Positions 44,100-56,700 of a DNA stretch of 64,000 bases are shown here, piece by piece. Source of the DNA: Brachypodium distachyon. Its lineage: Eukaryota; Streptophyta; Magnoliopsida; Poales; Poaceae. The notes beneath the pieces were generated by a model. It was not told the origin of the DNA. It worked only from the letters and a program-made list of their open reading frames with translations, and ran no database searches. Where the stretch lies: the NCBI RefSeq assembly GCF_000005505.3, contig NC_016131.3, positions 19,861,501-19,925,500 of the forward strand, read 5' to 3'. Position 1 is the first letter of the stretch. Each line of letters begins with the position of its first letter. Both the position numbers and the translations under genes were made by a program.

Positions 44100-46101
44100 T
44101 CAGCCAATCCTGGTGTTGTCCCTGCCAAAGACGAGCGTCGTCGCCCAGTTGACTGCCACGTAGAACCTGTTCCTCCAGCTGACGACCCTGGTGAGGTACG
44201 CGGAGCGCCAGACGAGCCAGCTGACGAATCCGGCCATGGACACCCCCTTGGCGTCCTTGTTCTCCCTCAGGTCCACCAGCGCCTTGTACCGCCCCACGGA
44301 CGCCATGCTCCCGAGGTGCTTGTACACGAACGGCTCCCCGAGGTCCGTCTTCTTCCCGCAGCAGTGCGCCTTGCCGCCGTTCTGCGCCGCCACTCGCTTG
44401 AGCAGCGCCGCCAGGTACTTGCCCTCCCGCTCCGCCACCTGCGCTAGCGCCGGGAGCACCGGCTTGCCCGTGCGCTCCAGGAACCCCGCGCAGTCGCCCA
44501 GCGCGTACACGTCGTCCGCCGACGGCACGCGGAGCCACTCGTCCACGCCGATCCTCCCGCCCGGGGACTTCGGGAGGTCCAGGGACTTGACGAACTCCGA
44601 GGGACCAACCCCCGTGGACCAGACCAGCAGCCCGTAGGGCACGCTGGTGCCGTCGCTCAGCACGATCTTGGTCGGCTCCACTTCCTTCACCACGCCCCTC
44701 ACCAGCTTCACCCCGTACTGCAACACATTGACACAACCACCAAACAGTCAACTCCACTGATCTCGATCACAAATTCACAAATCCATAACGCTAGCTGTTG
44801 AGTTGGAAGTTCATGGTTCATTATATTACAGTACCTTGGAGAGGTGGTTCGTGGCGTATTGCCGCAGCCCGATGTCGAACGACGACAAGATCTCGTTCGC
44901 CTGGCAGGTAACAGATGAGAGATCCGATCAGGCGCAATGCCGGCATTGCATATTTGCATGTGTGTAAGTAGTAACTTGATTTACCTCGATGAGGGTGACC
45001 TTGACGTAGTCCTTGACATGCGCGTACCGCTCCCGCACGTCGCGGGTGATGAAGTCGCTGAGCTCGCCGCTGAACTCCACTCCGGTGGGGCCTCCGCCGA
45101 CCACCACGCAGTGAAGGAGCCGCTTCTTCTCTTCCTCCGACAAGCCTTTTCAAAGGACACACAAGACAAGAACCGATCATTCATCAATCAGGCAGGTAAC
45201 AGCGTGCACCAACCAAAAATACACAACTGACGATAAATTGGCGTGCAACGCGTTTGACGATTTGCTTACCTGGATTCTCCGAGAGCATGAGGTTGGTGAG
45301 GAGCTTGCGCCTGATCTCCTGCGCGTGGCTCACCTCGCGGAGGAACACGGCGTTCTCCTCCACGCCCTTGATGTTGAACGTGAGCGGCTCGGCGCCGCTG
45401 GCGATCACCAGCTTGTCGTAGGCCACCCTGAAGCGGTACGGGTTCCTCGGCAGCGTCCCGACGGCGGCCTCGTCGCTGGCCACCGTGCAGTGCACCTCGT
45501 GCCTCCGCGTGTCGACGCCGGTGCAGTTGGCGAGGAAGAAGAAGGACCCGGGGCGCGTGGCGAGCGCCGACTGGATCCGGCTCACGGGCTCCACCACGGA
45601 CCGGAACTCGAGCGTGCCCACGCACGTCGACGCCAGCAGCGGGGTGAACACCATGTGGTTCCTCGGGGACACGCACACCACGTCGTAGGCGGAGGTGTCC
45701 ACGTCCTTGAGGAACCGGAACGCCGCCCAGCCCGTGCCCAGGACCACCACGCGGGGCTTCTCGCCGGGCTTCGTCGGGCCCAGGTCCGGCACCGCCGCGC
45801 TGTGGTCCTCGGCGTCGGAGCACTCCACGGGCTCCGCCGCCGCCGCGGCCCCCGCGGGGTGAAGCGTCGGAGGCGTCGTGCTGATGCCTCTGTTCGGGTG
45901 GAGGAGATGGCCGGCGCCGCACTTGTCGGAGAGGCCGACGAGCGCGAGGCTGTGGAACGAGTGCGCGGCGCCGCGGTGCGCATTCGCCGCCTCGGCATTG
46001 CGCAGCGCGGAGGACGCCGGAGTGGGCGCGCCGCTCCCGGAGGCCATTCGCGAGATGGAACGCGACAGCTGGGAGCTCCTCGCCATCCTAGACCAAGCCA
46101 T
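44100..46101 (-). CDS. Mitochondrial alternative NAD(P)H dehydrogenase, NDA type (NDH-2)
   Basis: Four exons on the minus strand: 46101-45270, 45145-44985, 44900-44835, 44717-44100 (558 aa, all phases consistent). The N-terminus ([20 protein letters not shown]) is rich in Arg and Ser without acidic residues, as in a mitochondrial presequence. There are two dinucleotide-binding folds: [15 protein letters not shown] (FAD side) and [18 protein letters not shown] (NAD(P)H side). [20 protein letters not shown] and [17 protein letters not shown] are family signatures, and the C-terminus [20 protein letters not shown] is the membrane-anchoring helix. No EF-hand insertion is present, which favours internal NDA over external NDB enzymes. 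It oxidises matrix NAD(P)H and reduces ubiquinone without pumping protons, bypassing complex I. The first exon is very GC-rich, giving long spurious frames on the opposite strand. Confidence 0.95.
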
Positions 46102-49095
46102 TGGTGGACTAGCGAGATGCTAATCTGAGGAACAGCTGGCTCTGCCCCAAGACTTTTACTTCAGGAACCTGAAAATCAGCCGATAGTTGGTTCAACAGGA
46201 ACAGGAGTTACCAATGCATGTAATGCATAGACATGAAACCAACGACAGAACCGCACAGAATTTATATGCATTGACGAGACGTGCGCAGAAAGAACATGAG
46301 GAATGGGACTTGGCTTTGGTTTGTTCACTTCTTGGGTTTAAAGCCCAAGGCAAAAGGACCGGCCAGGAAGCCGGTATTGACCAACATCCCCAAGAAACTG
46401 GATGGAGGGTCCCGTGCGAGCTCGGCAAATACAACTACGATTTCATAAGTTTGTCATATTGTTCTCCAAGTAAATTGGCGACAGATCGAAGGAAAAGAGA
46501 ACCTTCTTTTGAACAATCTACGCCCCAACTTTCAACTTGCACATCTAGAAGTAGGGGGCGTCTCGTTGGGAATATACGAGTGGACTCACGCACTGATTCC
46601 CCGGGGGAAAGATTGGAACAAACGCCGTGGAACCAATTAATTCGAGAATGCCCACACGCATTGCTTCCGCCGCCGCCGCCTGGTTGGTCAAGAAATCGAT
46701 AGAAAAAAAAATCCATAGCTTCCGTGCATGGCAAACCCTTGCAAACATGAAGAAGAAGTTAAAGAATTACCGGTCAATCACCACGACGGCGATGGAAGCA
46801 TCATCGCACGTACGCTGTCACCTCGGACGAACAGGAAGCTCGATCACCGGATCGTTGTGAAAAGGGTTTTTTTTTAGTGCAAAATAATGGAATGCGGGAA
46901 GATCTGGAGGACGAGTCGCGTGCCCTCCTGCCTTTCCAGACTTGCTGGAGGAGGAGAATATCCCGCGGCTCGGCTTGCGCAGCAAGAAGAAGGAAACGGA
47001 GGCCCCACGTGCCCTACGCCCTTGCCCTGGGAACTTGGCAAGCTACCCCGGTAAATTCTACGAGAAGATTCGCAGTTACAAATTACTTCGTCTTTCCTTT
47101 TCTTCCTCGACACTGCATGCCTACGACCAGGCTAGAGCCAGCTGTCACGTACCGGCCGGTCCATCGGCCGCTGAGATACTCGCGGATGCGAGGCGCACGG
47201 TCGTAAAAAGCGGGGCAGAAGTGCAGAACGGCGATCACCTGCACACTTACAAAGAGGAATATTATGAGATAAAAAAAGGTATTGCCTCCCTTTCCATTAC
47301 TTTTTCTTGTATCAAAAAATGATTTGTTTGGATGTAGGCATTATGACACTGAATTGGTTCCAACCTGACCTGGTCGACCCGATCAAACTATTTCACTTAT
47401 GATCTGGCCTGGTTGACCCAATCATGATATTGAAGGATGGGACCTTTTATCGATGCCGATGTCATAGGACTTGATATTGAATGTCTCTGTTTGGATTGTT
47501 TAGATATTAGAAACTCAAACTTGATAATACATATGTCAATTGTCTATTTGTGTAACATTTTAATAATATAAAAGTACAAGAATGTGTTGAATACTCTGCA
47601 CAACAGCCACAACATTGTAGTAATTTTGACGACAAGCAAATAATTTTTTTAAATTATGACAATCACAACAACATAATAGCAATTGGCATGCATAATCCAC
47701 CATAATGATAGCAACAACAAAATAAGAAATCCCAAACATAACCAACTTCTCACCTTATGCAATATTACAAGTACTTAGGTAGGAAGCACAAGTGACAAGT
47801 TATCAACGACAAATTCCTAACTTTCCCATAACAGGAAGTATATGTGATATGAATCAAACCCCATCATTCAACATCAATAAAAGCCATTAGTTCATGAAGT
47901 CCATGGGGAACTCCATAGGTGCTTGAAATTTGCGCTCACTAAGGATTGGCTCCCCAAGTCTCAGCTAGTCAGTCTGTACCCAAGCCATATCGGGAATAGA
48001 GAAGGAAATTTGAGGAGGTGAATAGAGAAGAAAAGAATTGCTTCGAGCAGTCGAGCCTGAGTCTTCGGTTGAAGAGGCAAGGAATCCTGAATGCCCACCA
48101 ATGTCGAGCTATTTTGCTCCAATTTGGGCCCGACCCCAATTTTCATTGTGGATTGGGTACTCAACATTGAGCCCTAATACCATGGGTGAATATCTAGACC
48201 AGCCAAACACCTTGAATATTGGCATTCGGGGCTTACACAATGTCAATGTCTAATACTAAAGCCCAATTAATGTCTACATTCAAACAATGTGTCATATTAA
48301 ACTTGTGTGATTGTGATTGTTTTGTTGTGTAGATGTCTACAAGAAGCCAAGTCTATAAATGCTTTGCTACGAGATGAGTAGAAGGTTCAATATTCTTTTA
48401 AGTAAGTGTTCCAAATGAACATGCTATGGTGCCAACTCGACTACATTAAGTGTTCTTTTCGAAAATAAAAGACAAGTCTATGCACAAAGCCGTTATTTTA
48501 TTAACGGTTTTGCTATACATGGAGAAGTTATATATTTTTAGTCAGACATCAGTCGACGTGTTGGCTGTCGGATCTTAACACAATGGCAACACGTGGAAAG
48601 GGGGGGGAGATGGTACCCAAATCTTACTTCAACGATTTTAGTGTGTCGATTAAGATTTAAGGTAGACATAGCCACGTCATTTTATTAAAAGATGACAATA
48701 TCTAGATAAACAACTCTTGTGTTGATCGATGATGACTGCGATGATATAGAATGTGAGGGGATGCTTATATAGCTGTTATTTTTTGCCACAATACCATAGC
48801 AATTTTAGCCAAACTAATTTTTGTATAACAAGATTAAAATCTAATCGAATCTTGAATTTGATGGGAGAGACTGAGCACCCGTGCTGTGAAAGTGGGGTGC
48901 ATTATACATATTCTCCTTATATATATGCTCTGTGAAAAAAATGGTTTAATTACATTACATGAATGAACCTCCTTATATATATCCATAATGATAACACTAC
49001 TCTCTGGCCGAAATTACTTGTCCCTAATTTAGCACAACTAACCGAGGGGCAGTTTCACTCAGCCGAGAGCAGGAAGCCTAACTAGAACGTTGGCA
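46102..49095. other. Intergenic region including NDA promoter; no gene recognised
   Basis: Bases 46102-46870 lie upstream of the NDA gene and should hold its promoter and leader. A 126-codon open frame at 46942-47322 has no recognisable domain and no supporting context. Bases 47330-49000 are AT-rich and show no inverted ends, domains or strong repeats. Near-repeats such as CTGGTCGACCCGATC (about 47369) and CTGGTTGACCCAATC (about 47408) are minor. Confidence 0.45.
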
Positions 49096-49793
49096 TCAGT
49101 GCAGCGGCTTGAAGACCTGGGAGTAGGGCGAGACGACGGCCTCCTGCACCATCTTCCTGGGATCCCCGGGATCGCGCCCCCACCTCATCTCGCTCATGTT
49201 GGGCGTCTCCACGAACAGCATGGTGAACTCACCCACCTTCTCCGCGCGTCCTCTCTTGCCGGCCCGCAGCACGAGGCTGTTGCCCCGGTGGTAGGAGAAG
49301 ATGCCGCCCGTGAGCCGCACGATGTCCCCGGGCTGGAAGGCTTCGCACTCGGCGCCCCACAGCATGAAATGCACGGCCGCCGTCTCGTCGGCCACCAGCG
49401 ACATGCACGTCTCCTCCCTACCGTTGTGCGCGTGCCCGTGGGCCTGCCGGGCCGCCTTGTCGAGCACGATGAACGTGGTGTTCACGGTGTTGGTCGCCGC
49501 CGGGACGAGGTCCTCGAGCTGCACCGTCGTTGCTTCGGCCTACGTACAAGAGGTTTTAACCAGCGTAAGTGCATCATGAACTGGCTGTTCAAGAATCTGA
49601 GCTCGATCACTTCCAATTCCTGCTCGGTGTTTTTGGTGAAGCTGAAGCGGTTGTTCGGTTTTCGTCAGGCATTTGAACGAACACCTTGTGGCTGTCCGAG
49701 ATAAAGTTTTGCGACCAACGGACCAAATGCGTGAGAGACAGGAGAAGGAAAGGAGGACGAAGGGTGCGGCGGGCTTACCCCTTTGAGCGCCAT
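49096..49793 (-). CDS. SOSS complex subunit B-like OB-fold protein
   Basis: Two exons on the minus strand, 49793-49779 (MALKG) and 49539-49096, in phase 0, giving 152 aa. The tiny first exon has a good donor (GGG/GTAAGC) and the acceptor is GTAG/GCCG. The body is a single OB fold: LEDLVPAATNTVNTTFIVLD, MSLVADETAAVHFMLWG, FQPGDIVRLTGGIFSYHRGN, LVLRAGKRGRAEKVGEFTML, then FVETPNMSEMRWGRDP. This pattern is characteristic of SOSS-B (hSSB1/2) single-stranded DNA-binding proteins, which act in double-strand-break sensing in animals; the plant role is less defined. The length fits a compact OB-fold domain without the long tail of animal members. It is divergently arranged with the flippase gene. Confidence 0.82.
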
Positions 49794-50156
49794 GGGGCAC
49801 GGCGTGACCGCGTCTTTCCGCCGCCTCAGTTAGCCCTCGCTCGTCGCGTTTCTGCCCGCCGGCGAAAATGCCTCTCTAGTCTCCTGGGCGTCCGATCCGG
49901 AGATCCCCCGGTCCCGGCTTTTGTTTGTTTGGTGCAACCCGATCGCGTAGGGATTGTGTTTGTGTGGCACGGTCGGGACTCGGGACCCATTCGTCCGACC
50001 GGACCGGACCTGGTCTCGGTCGAACCGCGTTCCCCTTCACCTCCGTCCAGCCCAATTCGACTCCCCGCCCCGCTGCCCCCTTCCCTCCGGCCTTCGCAGC
50101 TTCGTCCGCCGGCGGCCACCGCAGCCGCCCTCCGTCGGAGATTCGGGATTCTCCAG
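49794..50156. promoter_or_regulatory. Shared GC-rich bidirectional promoter region
   Basis: The 363 bases between the SOSS-B-like ATG (minus) and the first leader splice donor of the flippase gene (plus) are GC-rich. The donor is inferred at CTCCA/GTAAGAG (50156/50157). No separate second promoter region fits in between, so a bidirectional promoter is likely. No TATA box is evident. Confidence 0.5.
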
Positions 50157-50759
50157 TAAGAGTTCCTCACCTCTCTCCCCTAAACCTTCGCCGACCCGTG
50201 CGATCCCGCGCAGCCGGGTACGCACTGCCAGATCGGGTGCCACGGGCGATCGGAAACGAAACCGAGATGGGCGGTGAAGTTCAGGATTCTGATGTAGTAG
50301 CTCTCGGTTGGAATTGGATGGTGCTTAGGCAATGAACAGATCGGCGGATGGTTTTTTGCATAGCTGTGGATGATTCCATTCTTGACTTGTCTACTTAGTT
50401 TTGCAGATCGAGTGTAGAGAGCCGTAGACCATAAGAATATTAGCTTAGTGTACTGCTGCCTTAGTAAACCACCCTAGCCATAGCCCATAGGTACACGTTA
50501 CATTGGATCGTCAATCAAGTATTGAGCTATGCTGAACTCTGATTCTGTGAAAAGTTCCGGTTCCCCTTACTTAGCTCTTCACTACTTGATGCTGAACTAT
50601 GCCGCAGTTTACAAACATTGATGATGTTTCACTTGGAGCTTCCATCTCGCTCTTGTTCTTCAGCTTATGTTCTTTAACTTTTAGCAGGCTTGCTCAGCTG
50701 ATCTCGTGCGGCCAATCAAAGGGGACACATTACAGTAGAGTGCATGGTTATTTCTAGCA
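50157..50759 (+). promoter_or_regulatory. Flippase 5' UTR: leader intron and overlapping uORF
   Basis: A leader intron 50157-50687 is suggested by the donor CCA/GTAAGAG and acceptor TTTTAGCAG/GC. The following leader exon holds ATG 50744 in another frame; its 13-codon ORF ends at TGA 50783-50785, past the main ATG at 50760. Such an overlapping uORF can lower translation of the main ORF. The uATG context is weaker (T at -3) than that of the main ATG (G at -3). Confidence 0.5.
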
Positions 50760-53700
50760 ATGAAGCGCTTTGTCTACATAAATGACGAGTCTTACCAGAA
50801 TGACTACTGTGATAACCAGATTTCTAACACAAAGTATACCTTATGGAACTTCCTGCCAAAAAATCTATGGGAGCAATTCAGGTTTGTATTTAGTGCTCCA
50901 ATTCTTCTGTAACAAGTTTGAAATTAGAAGTACTTTTTGGGTACATTCTTAAGCATAGAGAAATCCTTACTGAAGTTGTATTGGTCTAGAACTAATTGCT
51001 TGGTTTGGTATTTCAGGCGTTTCATGAATCAATATTTCTTGTTGATAGCGTGTCTCCAACTATGGTCACTCATTACTCCTGTAAACCCCGCAAGCACATG
51101 GGGCCCACTTATAATAATATTTGCAGTTTCGGCAACCAAAGAGGCCTGGGATGACTACAATAGGTATATTTCAGACAAGCAAGCGAATGAGAAGAAAGTG
51201 TGGATTGTAAAGAATGGTGCTCGTAAACATGTATGTTTCTATGCCATTCTTTTTATTAGAAAAAAATCTTGGTGCTTTATTCCATTATATTGTAAGATCA
51301 TTATAAGTATCACCGAGAGGACAGCCAGGCGGCCGAGGGTTCTGTAGGGGGAGAGCATCAGATTAGAGTTGGGGATGAACTTGTTTATTTTTTCTTGCTT
51401 AATCCCAACGATTACAACAGGCCTTCTTATATAAAAGGCTCTCCTGACAGATATAGTTTACCTAAATAATAGATAAGACACCAACTGATTGGTGAGCAAG
51501 TTGCTGTTGCTGCTGCCGCTATGGCTCCAGCCAATGCACTTGTGGGTGACATGTATCCTGAAGCATCTAATTGTATTGTGCAGACAGTTAAGAAATGATG
51601 TACTCCCTCCGACCCATATTACTTGTCGAAATATTACATGGATCTAGACGCTTTTTGGACATAGATACATCCATATTTGGACAAATTTGAGACAAGCAAT
51701 ATGGATCGGAGGGAGTATCCAAATTCAAAAATAAAGTCAGATGTGACAGGATGTTTAAATTTGGTCTATATGGCCAACTTGTACTTGGTATGTTAATTCA
51801 GTAATTTGGACATGAATATTACAAAAGGTCGTAATTTGTTCGCACATGTCATGGCCCATAAAGGGCCCATGAGGTGGTCGCACATAGATGGGAAGTTGCC
51901 TCATAGCATATGGTAATATAAAAAAACTGTTTAGTTGCTTAGTAACGCCTTCACTATCTTACTTTTTTTTTCTCAAACACGCATCCAAATGCATGTCATT
52001 TTCATTATAAGACGCCAAAACGATGCAAAGTATAACAAACCAAAAACACACAAAGAAAAAAGAAAAAAACAGAAGCTGTACAGGATTGGGTTCAATTTGT
52101 TAAAATAGTAGATCACAGATGCATGCCTTTTTGTCAATAACCCTACTATTGTATGCTGAATTTTGAAACTCGTGGACCTATAAATATGATGTTTCCCAAC
52201 TCTTTCATGTAGATTCAAGCACAAGATATCCGTGTAGGTAACATTGTATGGATTCGGGAGAATGAAGAAGTTCCATGTGACCTTGTTTTAACAGGAACTT
52301 CTGAACCACAAGGCATTTGTCATGTTGAGGTAAAACAGGAAGCAACCAAAATTGCTTCAATTCTACAAATCAGCGTTCAACTTGTGAACTTAAGTAACAC
52401 AATACATTTTTCTTTAGAAAAGGGAATAGTTGTCTATTTAAACTGATATGCATCCTACATTATCCAAGTTGATATGCTAATGTGAAGTGTGGTGTCCATG
52501 TCTTACTGTGAAGTTCTTATGAGAATAGCAAGTATTCCCTCATCTCGGTGAAGCATCCCAAGTTGTCCCTTGAATTTGTGATGTACTTATGAAGATGCTT
52601 GTGAATTCCATTATCATAATGTGCTTGATAAGCTTTTTCCCAATTGCCTTAATTGTAATCACCAGTTTTATCAGGTCTTTATTAGGACATATGGGTTATT
52701 TAGGTGCTTGGCCAATTTTTAGGGGAAAACTATTGGGGAGGCCCTAACAGTATATTTATTAAAAATAAAGGATCATGTTCTCAAAAGTATGTACAATAGG
52801 CACCAGGATTATACATGGCCAGTGCCTATAAAGAAAAAGTGAAAAATATATGTAATAGATTTAGTCTAGAGAGTTTAAGTCTATCCAAGAAAGGGAAGCA
52901 GTCCTAAACTCCTCATTGCATCATAGAACTGGATATGTCTGTACCCTTTATTTCTGTCTCCTGAAATAGTTTTCATGTAACTCAAGAGTATTACAAACTA
53001 AAATTTACAGTCCTGTAGGAACAATTGTAGTTACTTGTGGTTCGTGTTCCAGTCTTTTAGGATTTTGCTGTTCATGTTCAGCCTATCCATGGGTAGAATA
53101 ATTTTGCAGTGATATTCTTTGAGTCCAAGTGGTAGCATAAATTTTGCATTCTATGATGATCGATGGTGCAATCTGACTTACCCAACGTTATTGTCGACAT
53201 AACTGAGGTTGTCTCAATGAACAATACTGGTCTTTACAACAACTTTTGGTAGCCAAGTTTCTAACTTCATTTGTAATTCATTGTATTCCTTGTCTAGTAC
53301 CTACTAAATTCCAAACCTTGTTTTAAGCCAAAATAAACAATGTAGATGAATGTCTATTGTTAACCTAACATACTTGACTTCTTATTGTTTTTTAGACAGC
53401 TGCCCTTGATGGGGAAATTGACTTGAAGACAAGGGTAATCCCACCAACGTGTGCAGGACTGGACGCTGAACAGTTGCACAAAATAAAGGTTTTGACATTT
53501 TATATGGTTCTGCTTTTCTGCTGTCTGTTTTATTTCTCATTACCTGTATGCATTAACTGAACAGGGTGTCATTGAGTGCCCAATTCCAGACAAAGACATA
53601 AGAAGATTCGATGCAAACATCAGACTGTTCCCTCCATTTATTGACAACGACATTTGTCCATTGACTATTAATAACACATTGCTACAATCATGCTACTTGA

Positions 53701-56700
53701 GAAATACAGAATGGGCTTGTGGAGTAGCAGTTTATACAGGTAAGTTTGAAATAGTTTTATCATGACCTTGTCTACCACTACAGCAAAAGGAATTGTAGTT
53801 GAAATTCATCTAGTATGTTTTCCTTATACTTCTGTGCAAGAGTTGGTATTACTAATTCATGCTCAGTTTGATGCCTGGAGGGCAACAGGTTGACGATGTA
53901 TATTTTGAAGGAAGAACTGCAGGGGAGGCCCTGACAGTATAATTATCACTATAGAGTATAACACTAGTTACATCAATATGTACGTAGAACCATGCCTATT
54001 CTTTTGTGTAGATAGCACATTTATTTGATGAGGAAATTGATATCTGACAACTATCCTCCAAAAGTGTGAATAAGTGAGTATGAGAGCTACCTCCTATGCT
54101 CTGTAAAGTTTGGAGTTTGCATCCAGTACTAATTGATACTCATAATCTGCATTCAGGACTAATTATTTCGTATATAATTTATCATAATTTCCAATCAAAT
54201 CAACTCAATAGTTCAGTTGTGCTTGGTGCATGTTTTACTCTCTTCTGATGGTTCACCAAGAATAATTGTGTGTGCTGTATCAATGAGCTGCCTAATGTTT
54301 ATAGTCAAAGGACATAGTACATATTTAATACTTATCTCAAGACACAAGTTGCATACAGTCCAATTCTTACAACTATGTAGATGGCAGAATTGTGATTTAC
54401 TCCCTTTTACAAAACTTTAAAACTTTAACTACAATAATTCAATCTCGGTGGCAAAGTAATGGTGCATAATTTGTTATTCTAATCCTCACTGATCCATACA
54501 GCAAGATTCGAGAATGCTTATCTTATCTCAATGTTTTATTTATCTCAAGATCAAAAGACGCTAACTATTTATTTGTCTTAATGTTTCAGGCAATGAGACT
54601 AAGTTGGGGATGAGTAGGGGTGTCCCAGAGCCCAAGCTTACTGCCATGGATGCAATGATTGATAAGCTTACCGGTGCAATATTCTTATTCCAACTTGCAG
54701 TTGTTGTCGTTCTTGGATCTGCAGGCAACGTTTGGAAGGACACTGAAGCTCGCAAGGTATTTTTGATTGAAACTTATCTCATGGCTCTATTTAATCTCAG
54801 CTTCCTTCTTTCCACTGCCAGTATATATCACTTCCCAGGAACCTATGATGAAGTTTCTTGCAGAATGCAAATATCTTACAAACATCTAGCAAAGGCATGT
54901 CTATATGCAAGTCTAAGAAACACCTCTTTCCACATGTTCTATGTTGTAGGATCTGAAGATTCCAGATGACTATTTGCATTCTAGTTCAGTATTGATAAAC
55001 CTAGTGTTATGGATATTGCCGAAGCAATTTGGGTTGGTTCGTGTATCATTGACTCAATGTGCTTTCAAGGATTAAGAGTCGACGAGTCGAGCCGAGTCTC
55101 CATGGTACCGACTCATACACAGACTAGTCATCACTAGTGTTCGACTAGTCGACTAGTAGTTGAGCAGTAGCTACTACAAATACCATAGTACTCAACTACT
55201 AACACTAATATACTACAATATACTGGAGAAAGTTGTTGTAGCCAGCAGAGGAGCAGAGTAGCTAGCTGGCTTTCTGCATACAATGGAGGAGCAGAGCCAG
55301 CGGAGGAGCACAATAGCAACAGTTGGTGTCGCATTGTGGACTCGTGGCTACCGGCGGTAGCAACCTGGTGAGAGACGGCTCGTCGTAGAATCTGAAGAGG
55401 GCGAGCGAAGAGCTAGAGTTTAACGGGCAGAGCGTTATCCTCCCAGTAAAACCTGATAAGTTGTGGGTCTTTTCATGAGTCGACACCCAAGTAGCGACCG
55501 CAAGACTGGTTGAGCGACTCTTAATCATATGTGCTGTGTGTTCTGGATTGGACTGATTCACGACCGCCCTTGAACAAACATTCATGTGGGTCTTGTCAAT
55601 TAGCATTCTTTTTTTTTCGTTTTCTAGAATATAGCACCACAACAGTCATGACTGTAAGCAGCAGTAGCCAGTAGCACACTAGTCACAAACTAGTCCATTG
55701 GACCTGCACATTTGACATGAAAAACTGTTTGTCCCTGTAACCCCTAAGCTCAACTGTTATTCTGCAGTAACTCTGACCTATGAAATGATTGCTAATCCAG
55801 CTTAGTGAGCATGATCTCTTTATCCTCTGTTCCCCCGTGTACATGATCCCATGATGTATGAGCCTTCTATGTTCTTTTAATCTGTTCCTCTGAGTTCTGA
55901 CAACTCTTGGCCTGTTCTTTTCACGATCATATGTCAACTACAATTCTGTGCTTTGTTAATATGATAATCTGACAGTTCTTCGCATTGTTTTGTAGCAATG
56001 GTATGTCAAGTACGACGATGATGAACCATGGTATCAAATTTTGGTTATCCCTCTGCGCTTTGAGCTATTGTGTTCCATTATGATTCCCATTTCAATAAAG
56101 GTATGACTCTTTCTGTTCATCTAATTCTGGTATAATTCCTTTTCTTCTATGTGTTTATCAACTATTTCTGTCTCATGTTTAAAAACATAATGGTTAATAT
56201 TTGCACCATAAACTTAATAAAATCGGATATTACACATCGGAACTTGCAGTTAGAAAATACTTGCTTTACAAACATTTGTTCGTTGTTTTAAAGTCACATC
56301 ACCGCTTGTAGTTGCAGAACGCATGCTTTTCAGTGAAGCGAAATCCTGTTACGGAAAAACCTGTCCGCAGCTAGTTTTACTGGTGAGAATGATTTTTCTC
56401 CTAGGTGGTTTTTGGTCGTTAGATAAAAGAAAGAAGTCCATATTTTTTTCGAGAAAATGCAAAAGCTTTGCGAATTAGTATATTCAAAAGATAAAGGTTT
56501 CATTACAGGCCCGAGCGGGCAAGAAAAGGAAAAATATACAAAGACTCAGTGGACGTCCCAGCCCTCGGGGAGGCAGAACCCGAGCCTGGTGGCTCCGGCT
56601 TGCACCCAAGCACAAGCCTCATCTCTGATGTTGCAGAGCAGCTCGCGAAGGTTTGGGCTGGCGTTGTCGAAAGTGCAGGCGTTCCCATGCTTCCAACCGA

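Noticed and set aside
45238..46128. 296-codon plus-strand frame opposite the NDA gene
   Set aside because: Shadow of a very GC-rich first exon; it encodes His/Arg/Gly-rich sequence without any domain, whereas the minus strand gives a full NDH-2 protein.
46942..47322. 126-codon plus-strand frame upstream of the NDA gene
   Set aside because: No recognised family, no partner exon found, no leader or poly(A) context.
49686..50335. Plus-strand frames of 107-157 codons before the flippase gene
   Set aside because: They lie in the GC-rich promoter/leader; Pro/Arg-rich and without domain.
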